Below are positions 26,013 through 34,431 of a stretch of DNA of 64,000 nucleotides, in pieces. A model generated the notes under the pieces. The model saw only the letters and a list, made by a program, of their open reading frames with translations, had not been told where the DNA came from and ran no database searches. Where the stretch lies: contig CAWVWE010000004.1 of NCBI GenBank assembly GCA_963933975.1, positions 35,045-99,044 of the forward strand, written 5' to 3'. The DNA comes from UBA10364 sp905182675. GTDB taxonomy: Bacteria > Bacteroidota > Bacteroidia > Flavobacteriales > Schleiferiaceae. The translations under genes were made by a program, and so were the position numbers. Numbering within the stretch: the first letter of the stretch is position 1; each line of letters begins with the position of its first letter.

Positions 26013-26426
26013 ATGGACGAGGCAATAGATATCGTAAACCACATGATGGCTAACGACGCATTTAGTAGATGGCTAGGCATAGAAGTGGTTCACGCGGAAG
26101 TAGGGAGTGTTGTCTTATCAATGACCGTTAGAGAAGAAATGACGAACGGGTTTAAAATTGCGCATGGGGGAATATCCTACTCTTTAGCAGACTCGGCACT
26201 TGCTTTTGCTTCTAACGGCGGAGGAACTCAAAGCCTCAGCGTTGAGACGAGCATTAACCACCTTTCTCCTGTTCAATCAGGCGAGACACTTATTGCAACT
26301 GCGACACAAATTAACGAGACTCGAAAAACGGGACTCTACCAAATAGACATCACCAATTCTGATGGAAAATGCGTTGCCTACTTCAAGGGCACTGTATACC
26401 GTACAGAAAAACCATGGAAACTATGA
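26013..26426 (+). CDS. paaI: PaaI-type acyl-CoA thioesterase
   Basis: This 137-residue hotdog-fold protein has the PaaI signature AHGGISYSLADSALAFA at about residues 50-66, with a preceding NGF. PaaI hydrolyses stalled hydroxyphenylacetyl-CoA or similar esters and frees CoA. It follows the unknown gene without a gap and overlaps the thiolase gene by four bases (ATGA). Neighbours thiolase, PaaY and PaaZ support the phenylacetate assignment. Confidence 0.88.
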   Translation: MDEAIDIVNHMMANDAFSRWLGIEVVHAEVGSVVLSMTVREEMTNGFKIAHGGISYSLADSALAFASNGGGTQSLSVETSINHLSPVQSGETLIATATQINETRKTGLYQIDITNSDGKCVAYFKGTVYRTEKPWKL

Positions 26427-27628
26427 AAGAGACCTTCATTGTAGACGGTGTAAGAACCCCAATTGGCAAATTTAAAGGCACGCTTTCTGTCATCCGCACG
26501 GATGACTTAGCGGCAATGACAATTGCTAAATTATTGGAAAAACATCCGGATCTCGACCCCTCTTTAGTGGACGATGTAATTTTAGGTTGTGCGAACCAAG
26601 CGGGAGAAGACAATAGAAATGTAGCACGTATGGCTTTATTGCTTGCGGGAATGCCGTGGAGTGTTCCGGGAGAGACCGTGAATCGTTTGTGTGCCTCAGG
26701 AATGAGCGCTGCTATTCACGCGCACCGAGCCATTCAAGCAGGCGACGGAGATCTGTTTATTGCAGGAGGTGTTGAAAACATGAGCAGAGGTCCTTATGTG
26801 GTTAGTAAGTCTGCTACCGCTTATGGAACAGACAGTAAGATGTACGATAGCTCTTTTGGATGGCGTTTTACCAATCCAAAAATGAAAGCGCTCTATGGCA
26901 CACATGCTATGGGGGAGACCGCAGAAAACTTAGTTGAGAAGTACGGTATTAGTCGTGAAGACCAGGACACCTTTTCATACTGGTCGCAGCAAAAGGCTGC
27001 CCGCGCTCAAGAACGAGGTAGGTTTAGACTGGAGAAATTTGCGGTAGAGATTCCTCAACGCAAGGCAGATCCTGTTGTTTTTGTAGAGGATGAATTCATG
27101 AAACCAGCTACCACCATAGAGGGGCTAGGTGGTTTGCGTGCAGCATTCAAGAAAGACGGTTCTGTAACCGCTGGAAACAGCTCTGGTTTAAATGATGGTG
27201 CAGTGGCACTTTTGATGGCAAGCAGCGAGGCTGTGGAAAAACACAACCTCAAGCCCTTGGCAAGAATAGTTAGCTCTGCTGTTGCAGGGGTGGAGCCAAG
27301 TATTATGGGAATTGGTCCTGTAGAGGCCACTAAAAAAGCCCTGTTAAGAGCGGGATTGACCCTAGACGACATGGACGTTATTGAAATGAATGAAGCGTTC
27401 GCTGCACAGGTCTTGGCCTGTACTCGTGCCTTGGGCTTAAAGGACGACGACCCACGTGTCAACCCCAATGGTGGCGCGATCGCATTAGGCCATCCGCTAG
27501 GCGTTACAGGTGGCCGAATTCTGCTTTCTGCGGCACTAGAATTACAAGAACAAAGCAAGCGATATGCCTTAGTGAGCATGTGTATTGGCGTGGGTCAAGG
27601 CTATGCCACAATTATAGAACGCGTTTAA
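26423..27628 (+). CDS. acetyl-CoA acyltransferase (beta-ketoadipyl-CoA thiolase-like)
   Basis: The start is put at the ATG at 26423, which overlaps the paaI stop (ATGA) and gives 401 residues beginning KETFIVDGVRTPIGKF, the normal thiolase length. A longer frame adds 18 unlikely residues. Catalytic residues are C90 (NRLCASGMSAA), H357 (ALGHPLGVTGGR) and C387 (SMCIGVGQG). In context it may be PaaJ, which splits 3-oxoadipyl-CoA, but FadA-type use cannot be excluded. Confidence 0.92.
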   Translation: MKETFIVDGVRTPIGKFKGTLSVIRTDDLAAMTIAKLLEKHPDLDPSLVDDVILGCANQAGEDNRNVARMALLLAGMPWSVPGETVNRLCASGMSAAIHAHRAIQAGDGDLFIAGGVENMSRGPYVVSKSATAYGTDSKMYDSSFGWRFTNPKMKALYGTHAMGETAENLVEKYGISREDQDTFSYWSQQKAARAQERGRFRLEKFAVEIPQRKADPVVFVEDEFMKPATTIEGLGGLRAAFKKDGSVTAGNSSGLNDGAVALLMASSEAVEKHNLKPLARIVSSAVAGVEPSIMGIGPVEATKKALLRAGLTLDDMDVIEMNEAFAAQVLACTRALGLKDDDPRVNPNGGAIALGHPLGVTGGRILLSAALELQEQSKRYALVSMCIGVGQGYATIIERV

Positions 27629-27640
27629 TAGTTACGAGTT

Positions 27641-28225
27641 ATGGCCATTTATCAGTTTCTGAACTTTGTCCCCGTGGTACACGAGACCGCATTTATTCAC
27701 CCTCAAGCGAATGTGACCGGAGACGTGGTCATAGGTGCACATTGTTATGTAGGACCAGGAGCTGTATTGAGAGGTGATTGGGGAAGAATCATTTTAGAAG
27801 AGGGTGTCAATGTGCAAGAGAATTGTGTGGTACACATGTTCCCCGGAACGGAGACCAGGTTAAAGAAAATGGCGCATGTAGGTCATGGCGCAATTATTCA
27901 TGGAGGAACCTTGGGCGAGAATGTGCTCATAGGAATGAATGCTGTAGTCATGGATCACTGTAATGTGGGCGCGGGATCTATTGTTGGAGCACTAGCCTTT
28001 GTACCACAGAACAGTGTGATTCCCGAGCGGAGTATTTTTGTGGGTAATCCCGGAAAAGTAGTGAAGCAGGTCAGCGATGAAATGCTTGCATGGAAAACGG
28101 AGGGTACAGCGCTTTATATGGAACTGGCCCGCGAGTGTAACGAGACGTTGAAGGAGGTGACACCGCTACGTGAATTAGAGACAGATCGACCAGTGCATAA
28201 AGGAACCTATCAAACACATAAATAA
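27641..28225 (+). CDS. paaY: PaaY-like hexapeptide-repeat protein (gamma carbonic anhydrase family)
   Basis: This 194-residue left-handed beta-helix protein has hexapeptide turns from about residue 20 to 140 (for example GDVVIGAHCYVGPGAVLRGDW). Metal-binding His residues are seen in HMFPG, HVGHGA and a later H of MDHCNV. PaaY is a thioesterase that repairs a dead-end CoA ester in phenylacetate breakdown. It lies 12 bases after the thiolase and overlaps paaZ by one base. Confidence 0.85.
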   Translation: MAIYQFLNFVPVVHETAFIHPQANVTGDVVIGAHCYVGPGAVLRGDWGRIILEEGVNVQENCVVHMFPGTETRLKKMAHVGHGAIIHGGTLGENVLIGMNAVVMDHCNVGAGSIVGALAFVPQNSVIPERSIFVGNPGKVVKQVSDEMLAWKTEGTALYMELARECNETLKEVTPLRELETDRPVHKGTYQTHK

Positions 28226-30264
28226 TGAATACGGTTAAAAACTACATCCTAGGAAATTGGGAAGCAGGATCAGGAACAGAGTATACCGCACGCCATGCAA
28301 TCACAGGTGCAGACATCGCGACGGTCAGTTCATTAGGTCTAGATTATAAAGCGATTTTGGAGTACGGCAGGTCGGTTGGCGGTTCAGCTTTACGTAAGAT
28401 GACTTTCCAAGAGCGCGGCAGGATGCTCAAAGCCTTAGCGCTACACTTAACGTCGATCAAGCGCCAATTTTACGATGTAAGTTGGGCAACTGGAGCTACT
28501 AAGGTGGACAGTTGGATAGATATTGAGGGTGGAATAGGAAACCTATTTGCGAACGCCTCCCTGCGCCGTCAGTTTCCTGACTTGCCTTATTATGTGGAGG
28601 GAGATGTGGCCCGATTATCCAAGGAGGGCACGTTTATAGGTCATCACATTATGGTTCCTAGGCAGGGAGTAGCCATACACATCAACGCTTTTAATTTCCC
28701 TATTTGGGGAATGCTAGAAAAGATTGCTGTTAACCTAATGGCAGGGGTTCCTGCCATCGTGAAACCATCAGAATACACTTCGTATCTCACGGAGTCTATG
28801 GTCAAGGCCATAATTGATAGTAAGATTTTACCCGAAGGAGCTTTGCAGCTAGTGAGCGGAAAGGGACATGGTATTATTGAGCATGTAGACCTTCAAGACG
28901 TGATCACTTTTACCGGTTCTGCAGCGACAGGACAGATGTTGCGTGGATTGCCTCACTTGAACGAGCGCAGCGTACCATTTAATCTAGAAGCGGACAGTTT
29001 GAACGCCTCAGTGTTAGGGCCAGATGTTCGTATAGAGGATCCTGAATTTGCGCTTTTTGTTAAAGAATTGGCAAATGAAATGACGACAAAAGCAGGGCAG
29101 AAATGTACCGCTATTCGACGGGCGATGGTGCCAGAACACCTACTGCCAGCGGTTCAAGATGCGGTAATTGCGCGCTTACAAAAAACGGTGATGGGCGATC
29201 CTCAATCGGAAGGTGTTCGCATGGGCGCTTTGGCCACACACGAGCAGATTGGACGTGTAGAGGCAGAAATGAACAAGCTGCTCATGGAACAGGAACTGGT
29301 CTATAACCCAAGTCTAGATCTTATTGGAGCTACAGAATCAGGCGCTTTTTACGCACCAAAACTTATGGTGAACAGCGACCCTTTTAACAAGACCGCAGTT
29401 CACGAAGTAGAGCCTTTTGGGCCGGTAAGTACGCTGATGCCTTATAAGACGCTAGACGAAGCCGTGGCATTAACCGCCTTGGGAAGAGGCTCTTTAGTAA
29501 CCTCCTTTACCAGTAAAAACACGGCAGATATTGTGGCATTCACAACAGAAGCTGCTGCATATAACGGCCGCATTCATATCATGAATGCAAAAATGGCGAA
29601 GGAAAGCACTGGACACGGCTCACCAATGCCGTTAATGAAACACGGTGGTCCAGGTCGTGCGGGTGGTGGAGAAGAGATGGGCGGAAAGCGTGGCGTATTA
29701 CATTACTTACATCGTACCGCGATTCAGGGTCATCCAGACGATATCACGGCCATTACTCAGCAGTACCAGCCAGGTGCTGCTCGACCAGAAGCAAGTCCAC
29801 ACGTATTCCGCCAGCACTTTGAGGAGCTTGAAGTAGGGGCTACAGTGTATACAGCAAAGCACACGGTAACAGAATCAGACATCACAAATTTCGCTAATGT
29901 AAGTGGCGATAATTTTTATGCTCACGTCGATGCAACGAGTCTAGAAGGAACCATATTCGAGGGTCGCGTCGCACATGGATATTTTATTTTAAGTAAGGCG
30001 GCAGGACTTTTCGTAGAAGCAAAGAAAGGACCAGTCCTCTTGAACTACGGAATAGATGAATGCAGGTTTACCAAACCGGTTTATCCAGGCACGACGATAG
30101 GCGTTAAACTAACGGTAAAAGAAAAAATAGACCAAGAGAAACGCAGTGAAGACGATGTCGCAAAAGGGATCGTGAAATACTATGTTGAGGTTTATGATGA
30201 TACAGACGAAATTGTGGCGGTGACTACCATTTTGACCATGGTCAAGAAGCTAAACCAAGACTAA
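28225..30264 (+). CDS. paaZ: PaaZ, bifunctional aldehyde dehydrogenase / oxepin-CoA hydrolase
   Basis: This 679-residue fusion has an aldehyde dehydrogenase domain (about 1-520) and a MaoC-type hydratase domain (about 530-675). The dehydrogenase shows catalytic C294 in GQKCTAIRR and the NAD region FTGSAATG. The hydratase shows the Asp/His pair in SGDNFYAHVD. PaaZ opens the oxepin-CoA ring and oxidises the aldehyde. It follows paaY with a one-base overlap. The epoxidase genes paaABCDE and ligase paaK are not in the window. Confidence 0.95.
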   Translation: MNTVKNYILGNWEAGSGTEYTARHAITGADIATVSSLGLDYKAILEYGRSVGGSALRKMTFQERGRMLKALALHLTSIKRQFYDVSWATGATKVDSWIDIEGGIGNLFANASLRRQFPDLPYYVEGDVARLSKEGTFIGHHIMVPRQGVAIHINAFNFPIWGMLEKIAVNLMAGVPAIVKPSEYTSYLTESMVKAIIDSKILPEGALQLVSGKGHGIIEHVDLQDVITFTGSAATGQMLRGLPHLNERSVPFNLEADSLNASVLGPDVRIEDPEFALFVKELANEMTTKAGQKCTAIRRAMVPEHLLPAVQDAVIARLQKTVMGDPQSEGVRMGALATHEQIGRVEAEMNKLLMEQELVYNPSLDLIGATESGAFYAPKLMVNSDPFNKTAVHEVEPFGPVSTLMPYKTLDEAVALTALGRGSLVTSFTSKNTADIVAFTTEAAAYNGRIHIMNAKMAKESTGHGSPMPLMKHGGPGRAGGGEEMGGKRGVLHYLHRTAIQGHPDDITAITQQYQPGAARPEASPHVFRQHFEELEVGATVYTAKHTVTESDITNFANVSGDNFYAHVDATSLEGTIFEGRVAHGYFILSKAAGLFVEAKKGPVLLNYGIDECRFTKPVYPGTTIGVKLTVKEKIDQEKRSEDDVAKGIVKYYVEVYDDTDEIVAVTTILTMVKKLNQD

Positions 30265-30274
30265 ATAAATTTTT

Positions 30275-31051
30275 ATGAATGAAGCAGTACACTTAGGCGG
30301 CGTAGAAGTCACCATAGATAGTCGCGGTTTAGCGACCGTAGAGTTTTATCACCCGTTGTCTAATTCCTTACCAGGAAAAGTGTTGTCTCAACTCTCTAAC
30401 ACGATTACAACACTGGGCGAAAACGACCAGGTAAAAATCTTGGTATTAAAAAGTAGTGGTGAACGCGCCTTCTGCGCAGGAGCAAGCTTTGATGAGCTGA
30501 TCTCTATTGAAGATATAGACACGGGAAAAGTTTTTTTTAGCGGGTTCGCTAACGTTATAAATGCCATGCGTAAATGCCCTAAATTGATTTTAGGTCGCAT
30601 TCAAGGTAAAGCAGTAGGCGGCGGTGTTGGATTAGCATCAAGTGTCGATTATTGTTTTGCGACCAAGCACGCAGCGGTGAAGTTATCGGAATTAGCCGTG
30701 GGCATCGGTCCTTTTGTAGTGGGTCCTGCTGTTGCGCGTAAACTGGGCTTGGCGGGGATGTCTGATCTGGCTATTAACGCTACAGAGTGGCGCAGTGCAG
30801 AATGGGCAGCAACACATGGATTGTATAACGATGTATTTGAATCGGCACAAGAAATGGATGATGCGTTAGAAGCATTAGCATCAAAGCTATTGTCAAGCTC
30901 TACGGAAGCAATGAAAGGACTCAAGCGCGTATTTTGGGAAGGAACAGAGCACTGGGATGAATTACTAGCTGAACGTGCTGCCGTGAGTGGCGAGCTGATC
31001 CTTTCTCAAGAAGCGAAAACAGCCATTAACAAATTCAAGTCAAAGAAGTAG
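30275..31051 (+). CDS. enoyl-CoA hydratase/isomerase family protein (PaaG/PaaF-like)
   Basis: This 258-residue crotonase is different from the one at 8050-8829. The first catalytic Glu is replaced by G119 (GGGVGLAS), while the second is kept as E139 (LSELAVGIG). The CAGASFDEL oxyanion stretch is present. Enzymes with one acid act as isomerases or hydratases of other substrates. Position after paaZ suggests the ring isomerase or hydratase step of phenylacetate breakdown. Confidence 0.85.
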   Translation: MNEAVHLGGVEVTIDSRGLATVEFYHPLSNSLPGKVLSQLSNTITTLGENDQVKILVLKSSGERAFCAGASFDELISIEDIDTGKVFFSGFANVINAMRKCPKLILGRIQGKAVGGGVGLASSVDYCFATKHAAVKLSELAVGIGPFVVGPAVARKLGLAGMSDLAINATEWRSAEWAATHGLYNDVFESAQEMDDALEALASKLLSSSTEAMKGLKRVFWEGTEHWDELLAERAAVSGELILSQEAKTAINKFKSKK

Positions 31052-31099
31052 ATGGTTAGACTACTCATTAGGCGGAGTAGGTATAACCAAAGACAGTTT

Positions 31100-31957
31100 A
31101 TGAAACCTACCCTAATTTTTGTTTTTTTCCTAGTTACGGCACCCATGTTTCCTCAGGAATCTTAAACGGCTTCTACTGTGGATACGGGTGTTTTTAGACA
31201 AGCGTTGTACAGTGCTTCAGGCTCTTTCACAGACCTGAGCAACTGGAATGCGGGAGGTGAAAACAATGCCAATTTTTCGCTATTAACGCGAGAGAACCTG
31301 AAACGAGTGGGGTCTCACTGGACCACGATACACCTTCTAGAGGCAAATTAGGGCATCAGTCGACAAGCCAGTGCAATAACGAAAAATGCAGATAAAATTG
31401 AATGGACGTCTACGGTAACAGGATCGCCTAAATAAACCCTTTGGAACGTTTCCGGTCAAGCAAACGTTCGTTCACAATTTTCACCGGGTTATGCTGCCGG
31501 CGACACTAATCTCGTCCCGATATCTACTTTTGAAGCCCCTACATACGGATAATTCTCGTTAGGTGTTGGACATAATTCTTGGGAGCATTGGCAGGTATTT
31601 GTTTCGCCCATATCTGCAAAAACAACCACAGTACTAGATGTGGAATTACGTAATAAAGCGGCGTTTGGACTTGATACAGGGTTTACATGGAGGCTTGAAG
31701 CGGGCTCAAAAATCACGTTGAATTACACGGAGAAAATCACAGAAAACTTTAGTATTACCGCGAAGTCCGATCTCTTTTTAAGCTACCTCACTCCACTAAA
31801 CACAGTAGACGTTGCATTCGATGTTATAGCGCTCTATAAGGTGAAAAAATACTTATCGCTTAACGCCCATATTCAGTTCTTACGTGATCTTAATCAGGTT
31901 GACGCATGGCAGCGCCGAAGCGTGCTTGGAATTGGATTGGCTTATTCCATACAATAA
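31100..31957 (+). pseudogene. DUF3078 outer-membrane protein with four in-frame stop codons
   Basis: One continuous frame from the ATG at 31100 to the TAA at 31957 (286 codons) carries in-frame stops at 31163 (TAA), 31349 (TAG), 31433 (TAA) and 31550 (TAA), with no frameshift. It starts like a signal peptide (LIFVFFLVTAP) and has the DUF3078-like segment LSNWNAGGENNANFSL and QFSPGYAAGD. The last 105 codons are open and still look like barrel strands. This is a gene in decay by point mutation. A short protein from 31640 onward is unlikely to be functional. Confidence 0.8.
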
Positions 31958-31986
31958 CAGATTTTATGCGGAACACGACTGCAAAT

Positions 31987-32014
31987 AAAAAGCCGCCTGA
32001 TAGGGCGGCTTTTT
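31987..32014 (+). terminator. intrinsic terminator, probably two-way
   Basis: AAAAAGCCGCC and GGCGGCTTTTT close a short loop and T or A runs flank it on both strands. It lies between the phenylacetate/DUF3078 run and the convergent DUF4399 gene. Confidence 0.88.
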
Positions 32015-32037
32015 GTGTTCGAAAACCATGAAATTAA

Positions 32038-32520
32038 CTATTTCACATAGACTTTAATGCTCGCGCTCATATCACGTCCGTAGCTGGCGTGTACGCCGTT
32101 TGCAAACTGCATACCTAGACGAACCTCACCTTGAGGTAAAGTAACCGTATCTGAGACTTGACCGCCTCCGTAGTGGATGTTCTCGCTATTCGCTGGAACA
32201 ACCTCCCCTTTGGCAAGAAAGGCGTTGCCTATCAGCAGATGATGGTGTCCTGTACCTTCCACGATTTCGCCTGCAGGACGAACATCCATGCCCTCCACGC
32301 CAAACTCAATGTATACTGGATTCTCTAAAGTGTCGTTGGCTTTAAGATTTCCAAAAAAGACTTTTCCGACTGCTTCATCCATTGCTTCAGGAGCCATGCT
32401 TTCGTGTTGGTGTTGGCTGTGAACGTCTGTGTTTGGCGCTTCTTCAGAGGGGCCACAAGCAACAAGAAGGAGTGCCAGACTTAATACGGGTAAAAGGATT
32501 GATTTCATAAGATTATTCAA
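32038..32520 (-). CDS. DUF4399 family lipoprotein
   Basis: This protein is up to 160 residues. From Met5 it is a normal lipoprotein (signal ending LLVAC, lipid on C18), then a His/Glu-rich linker (HSQHQHES) and a DUF4399 domain with GTGHHHLLIGN and NIHYGGGQVSDTVTLPQGEV. The conserved His cluster suggests metal binding, but the family has no known function. It overlaps the biotin carrier gene by eight bases if Met1 is used and none if Met5 is used. Confidence 0.85.
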   Translation of the reverse strand: MNNLMKSILLPVLSLALLLVACGPSEEAPNTDVHSQHQHESMAPEAMDEAVGKVFFGNLKANDTLENPVYIEFGVEGMDVRPAGEIVEGTGHHHLLIGNAFLAKGEVVPANSENIHYGGGQVSDTVTLPQGEVRLGMQFANGVHASYGRDMSASIKVYVK

Positions 32521-33013
32521 ATTCTATTAATACATTATTCTTCTCAACAGCTTCTCCTATGGAAACGTTCACGCTCTTCACGACACCGACGTCATCCGCC
32601 TTTAGGACATTTTCCATTTTCATAGCCTCTAAAATAACCAGCCCATCGCCTTTCACAACCTCTTGTCCTACTGTTACCAGTACATCAAGCACTTTCCCAG
32701 GCATTGGAGCCTTCAGCTTAGAAACTTTAGCCGAGCCTACGTTTGCCATACCCATTTTCTCTAAAAGAATGTCAAATTCATTTTTAGCTTCCAGGATAAT
32801 CAGGCTTCCGTTTACCTTAAGGGTATATGTTTTAGCCTCGTCATTACGCTCTATCCATTGGACATAATAGGACATATTGTCCTTTAGGATATGCCACGTT
32901 TGGGCATCCACTTTTTCTATATCTAGACTATAAAAGTCGCCATTGAGCAATCCTTCGGATTTGCCCTCTGTGGGCGTGACGTCGAAGGATTGTTTCCCTG
33001 TGATTTTATACAT
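32513..33013 (-). CDS. biotin carboxyl carrier-type protein
   Basis: This 166-residue protein ends in a biotinyl domain (about 97-166) with the biotinylation motif EAMKMEN; the lysine is K132. The N-terminal 95 residues are the small domain usually found in carrier subunits of propionyl-CoA or acyl-CoA carboxylases. No biotin carboxylase or carboxyltransferase gene is nearby in the window, which is unusual, since these normally lie next to it. It begins an operon with the DUF4399 lipoprotein. Confidence 0.88.
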   Translation of the reverse strand: MYKITGKQSFDVTPTEGKSEGLLNGDFYSLDIEKVDAQTWHILKDNMSYYVQWIERNDEAKTYTLKVNGSLIILEAKNEFDILLEKMGMANVGSAKVSKLKAPMPGKVLDVLVTVGQEVVKGDGLVILEAMKMENVLKADDVGVVKSVNVSIGEAVEKNNVLIEFE

Positions 33014-33051
33014 AATGGGTGGTTCGTTTGCCGCTTAAAGATACAAAAGGA

Positions 33052-34395
33052 TTAGTCCCGTTTGGCAGCATAAACGCGAGCACCCGCTACCGCTATTACT
33101 TCTTCTAATTCAGAGGGTGCGCTGTAGACAGGAGGATCTTCACTGAATTGGAATATAGCGACTACTTGATCGGAAGTCCCTTCTTTACCGCGAGTAATCA
33201 TGGCACTATTGCTTGCCGTATCTATTTGTAGCTCCATATCACGGCCATCTGCTCCGTTTGAAAGTGCTACATGGTTGTGCTTTAGGGACATCATCTCCGC
33301 AAAAAAGTAGGCATCAGGGTGTGTTATTGACCAGTCTATCCCAACGGTGTCTTTGGTGAAAAACGGAAATTGATGGTTTAACCCCGCTTCTTGTCCTGTA
33401 TAAACCAGCGGCAGGCTTCGCTCCATCATAGAAGAGAGGACAAACATAGCCTTGCCCAGCTTCCCCATTCGTTGACTAACGGTGCCATTCCATGTGTTTT
33501 CGTCATGGTTTGTTGTGAAGTACATCTTCATGGTCTCCTTGGGCCAAAGCGTGTCACACTTGTCAGCATATTCTGCAAGCGCGCTAACGTTCATTTTACC
33601 TTGAGCCAATTCATTTAACAGATGATGGAACTCCCATCCATAAACGGCATTAAACCCGACATCCATAAGTGCAGGGTCTTCCCATTCAGCGAGCATAAAT
33701 ATAGAGTCATGATTCTCGCGAAGATCATTAATGGCGGTTTTCCAGAAGTCATAGGGCACAAAGCCAGCAACATCGCAACGAAACCCATCAATATCTGCGT
33801 TCTCTAACCACCAGTTCATCTCGCCAATCATGGCTTGGCGCATTCCTTCTGCTTCGTAGTTGAGGTCTGCAACATCTGTCCAGTCGGTAGGAGTACCGTC
33901 ATTATCAACAGCTACAATTGGATAGTTGCCTGCGCTGTCTGCTGTATAAAAATGTGGATGGTCACTCACCCAGTTATGGTCAAAGGCCGTGTGATTTGCG
34001 ACCCAGTCAAGAATGACCTTCATTCCCAAAGAGTGTGCCTGCTCAACGATCGACTGAAAGTCTTCGAGCGTACCGTAATCTTCATGCACCGCAGTATAAT
34101 CTGAAATACTATAGTAAGAGCCGAGCGCTCCTTTTCGATAAAGTTCTCCTATGGGCTGTATAGGCATGAACCATAAAATATCTACCCCTAGTTCTTTGAG
34201 TCGTGGCAAATGCGTTTGGAAGGCCTGTAGTGTTCCCTCGTCAGTAAATTGACGAACGTTTACCTCATAGATGTTGGCTTGCTCAGCCCATTGTGGTAAT
34301 GTTGAGGGCGTAAAGGCCGATTCTGACGTAGGAGCCTCTTGGCATGAGAACAATGTCAACGTCGCTGCGAGTGATAATAAAACTATTTTTTTCAT
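33052..34395 (-). CDS. GH13 alpha-amylase family lipoprotein
   Basis: This 447-residue lipoprotein (signal ending LTLFSC, lipid on C18) has a single GH13 barrel. Catalytic residues are Asp in GFRCDVAGF, Glu in MLAEWEDP and Asp in TTNHDENTW. QEA follows the lipidated Cys; whether it is exported to the surface is not clear. It degrades alpha-1,4-glucans. It is the last of five minus-strand maltodextrin genes and lies 36 bases after the second GH13 gene. Length is short, lacking starch-binding modules. Confidence 0.92.
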   Translation of the reverse strand: MKKIVLLSLAATLTLFSCQEAPTSESAFTPSTLPQWAEQANIYEVNVRQFTDEGTLQAFQTHLPRLKELGVDILWFMPIQPIGELYRKGALGSYYSISDYTAVHEDYGTLEDFQSIVEQAHSLGMKVILDWVANHTAFDHNWVSDHPHFYTADSAGNYPIVAVDNDGTPTDWTDVADLNYEAEGMRQAMIGEMNWWLENADIDGFRCDVAGFVPYDFWKTAINDLRENHDSIFMLAEWEDPALMDVGFNAVYGWEFHHLLNELAQGKMNVSALAEYADKCDTLWPKETMKMYFTTNHDENTWNGTVSQRMGKLGKAMFVLSSMMERSLPLVYTGQEAGLNHQFPFFTKDTVGIDWSITHPDAYFFAEMMSLKHNHVALSNGADGRDMELQIDTASNSAMITRGKEGTSDQVVAIFQFSEDPPVYSAPSELEEVIAVAGARVYAAKRD

Positions 34396-34431
34396 AAGTA
34401 CGAAGTGTGTGAAAAGGAAGTATTTCCGGAG

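Noticed and set aside
27055..27579. 174-residue minus-strand frame opposite the thiolase
   Set aside because: The thiolase frame has all catalytic motifs; the opposite frame is low complexity in Ser/Ala/Pro.
31100..31957. Programmed stop read-through of the DUF3078 gene
   Set aside because: Stops are of two kinds (TAA, TAG), lack a common context and other genes in the window end normally at TAA/TAG/TGA, so decay is simpler.
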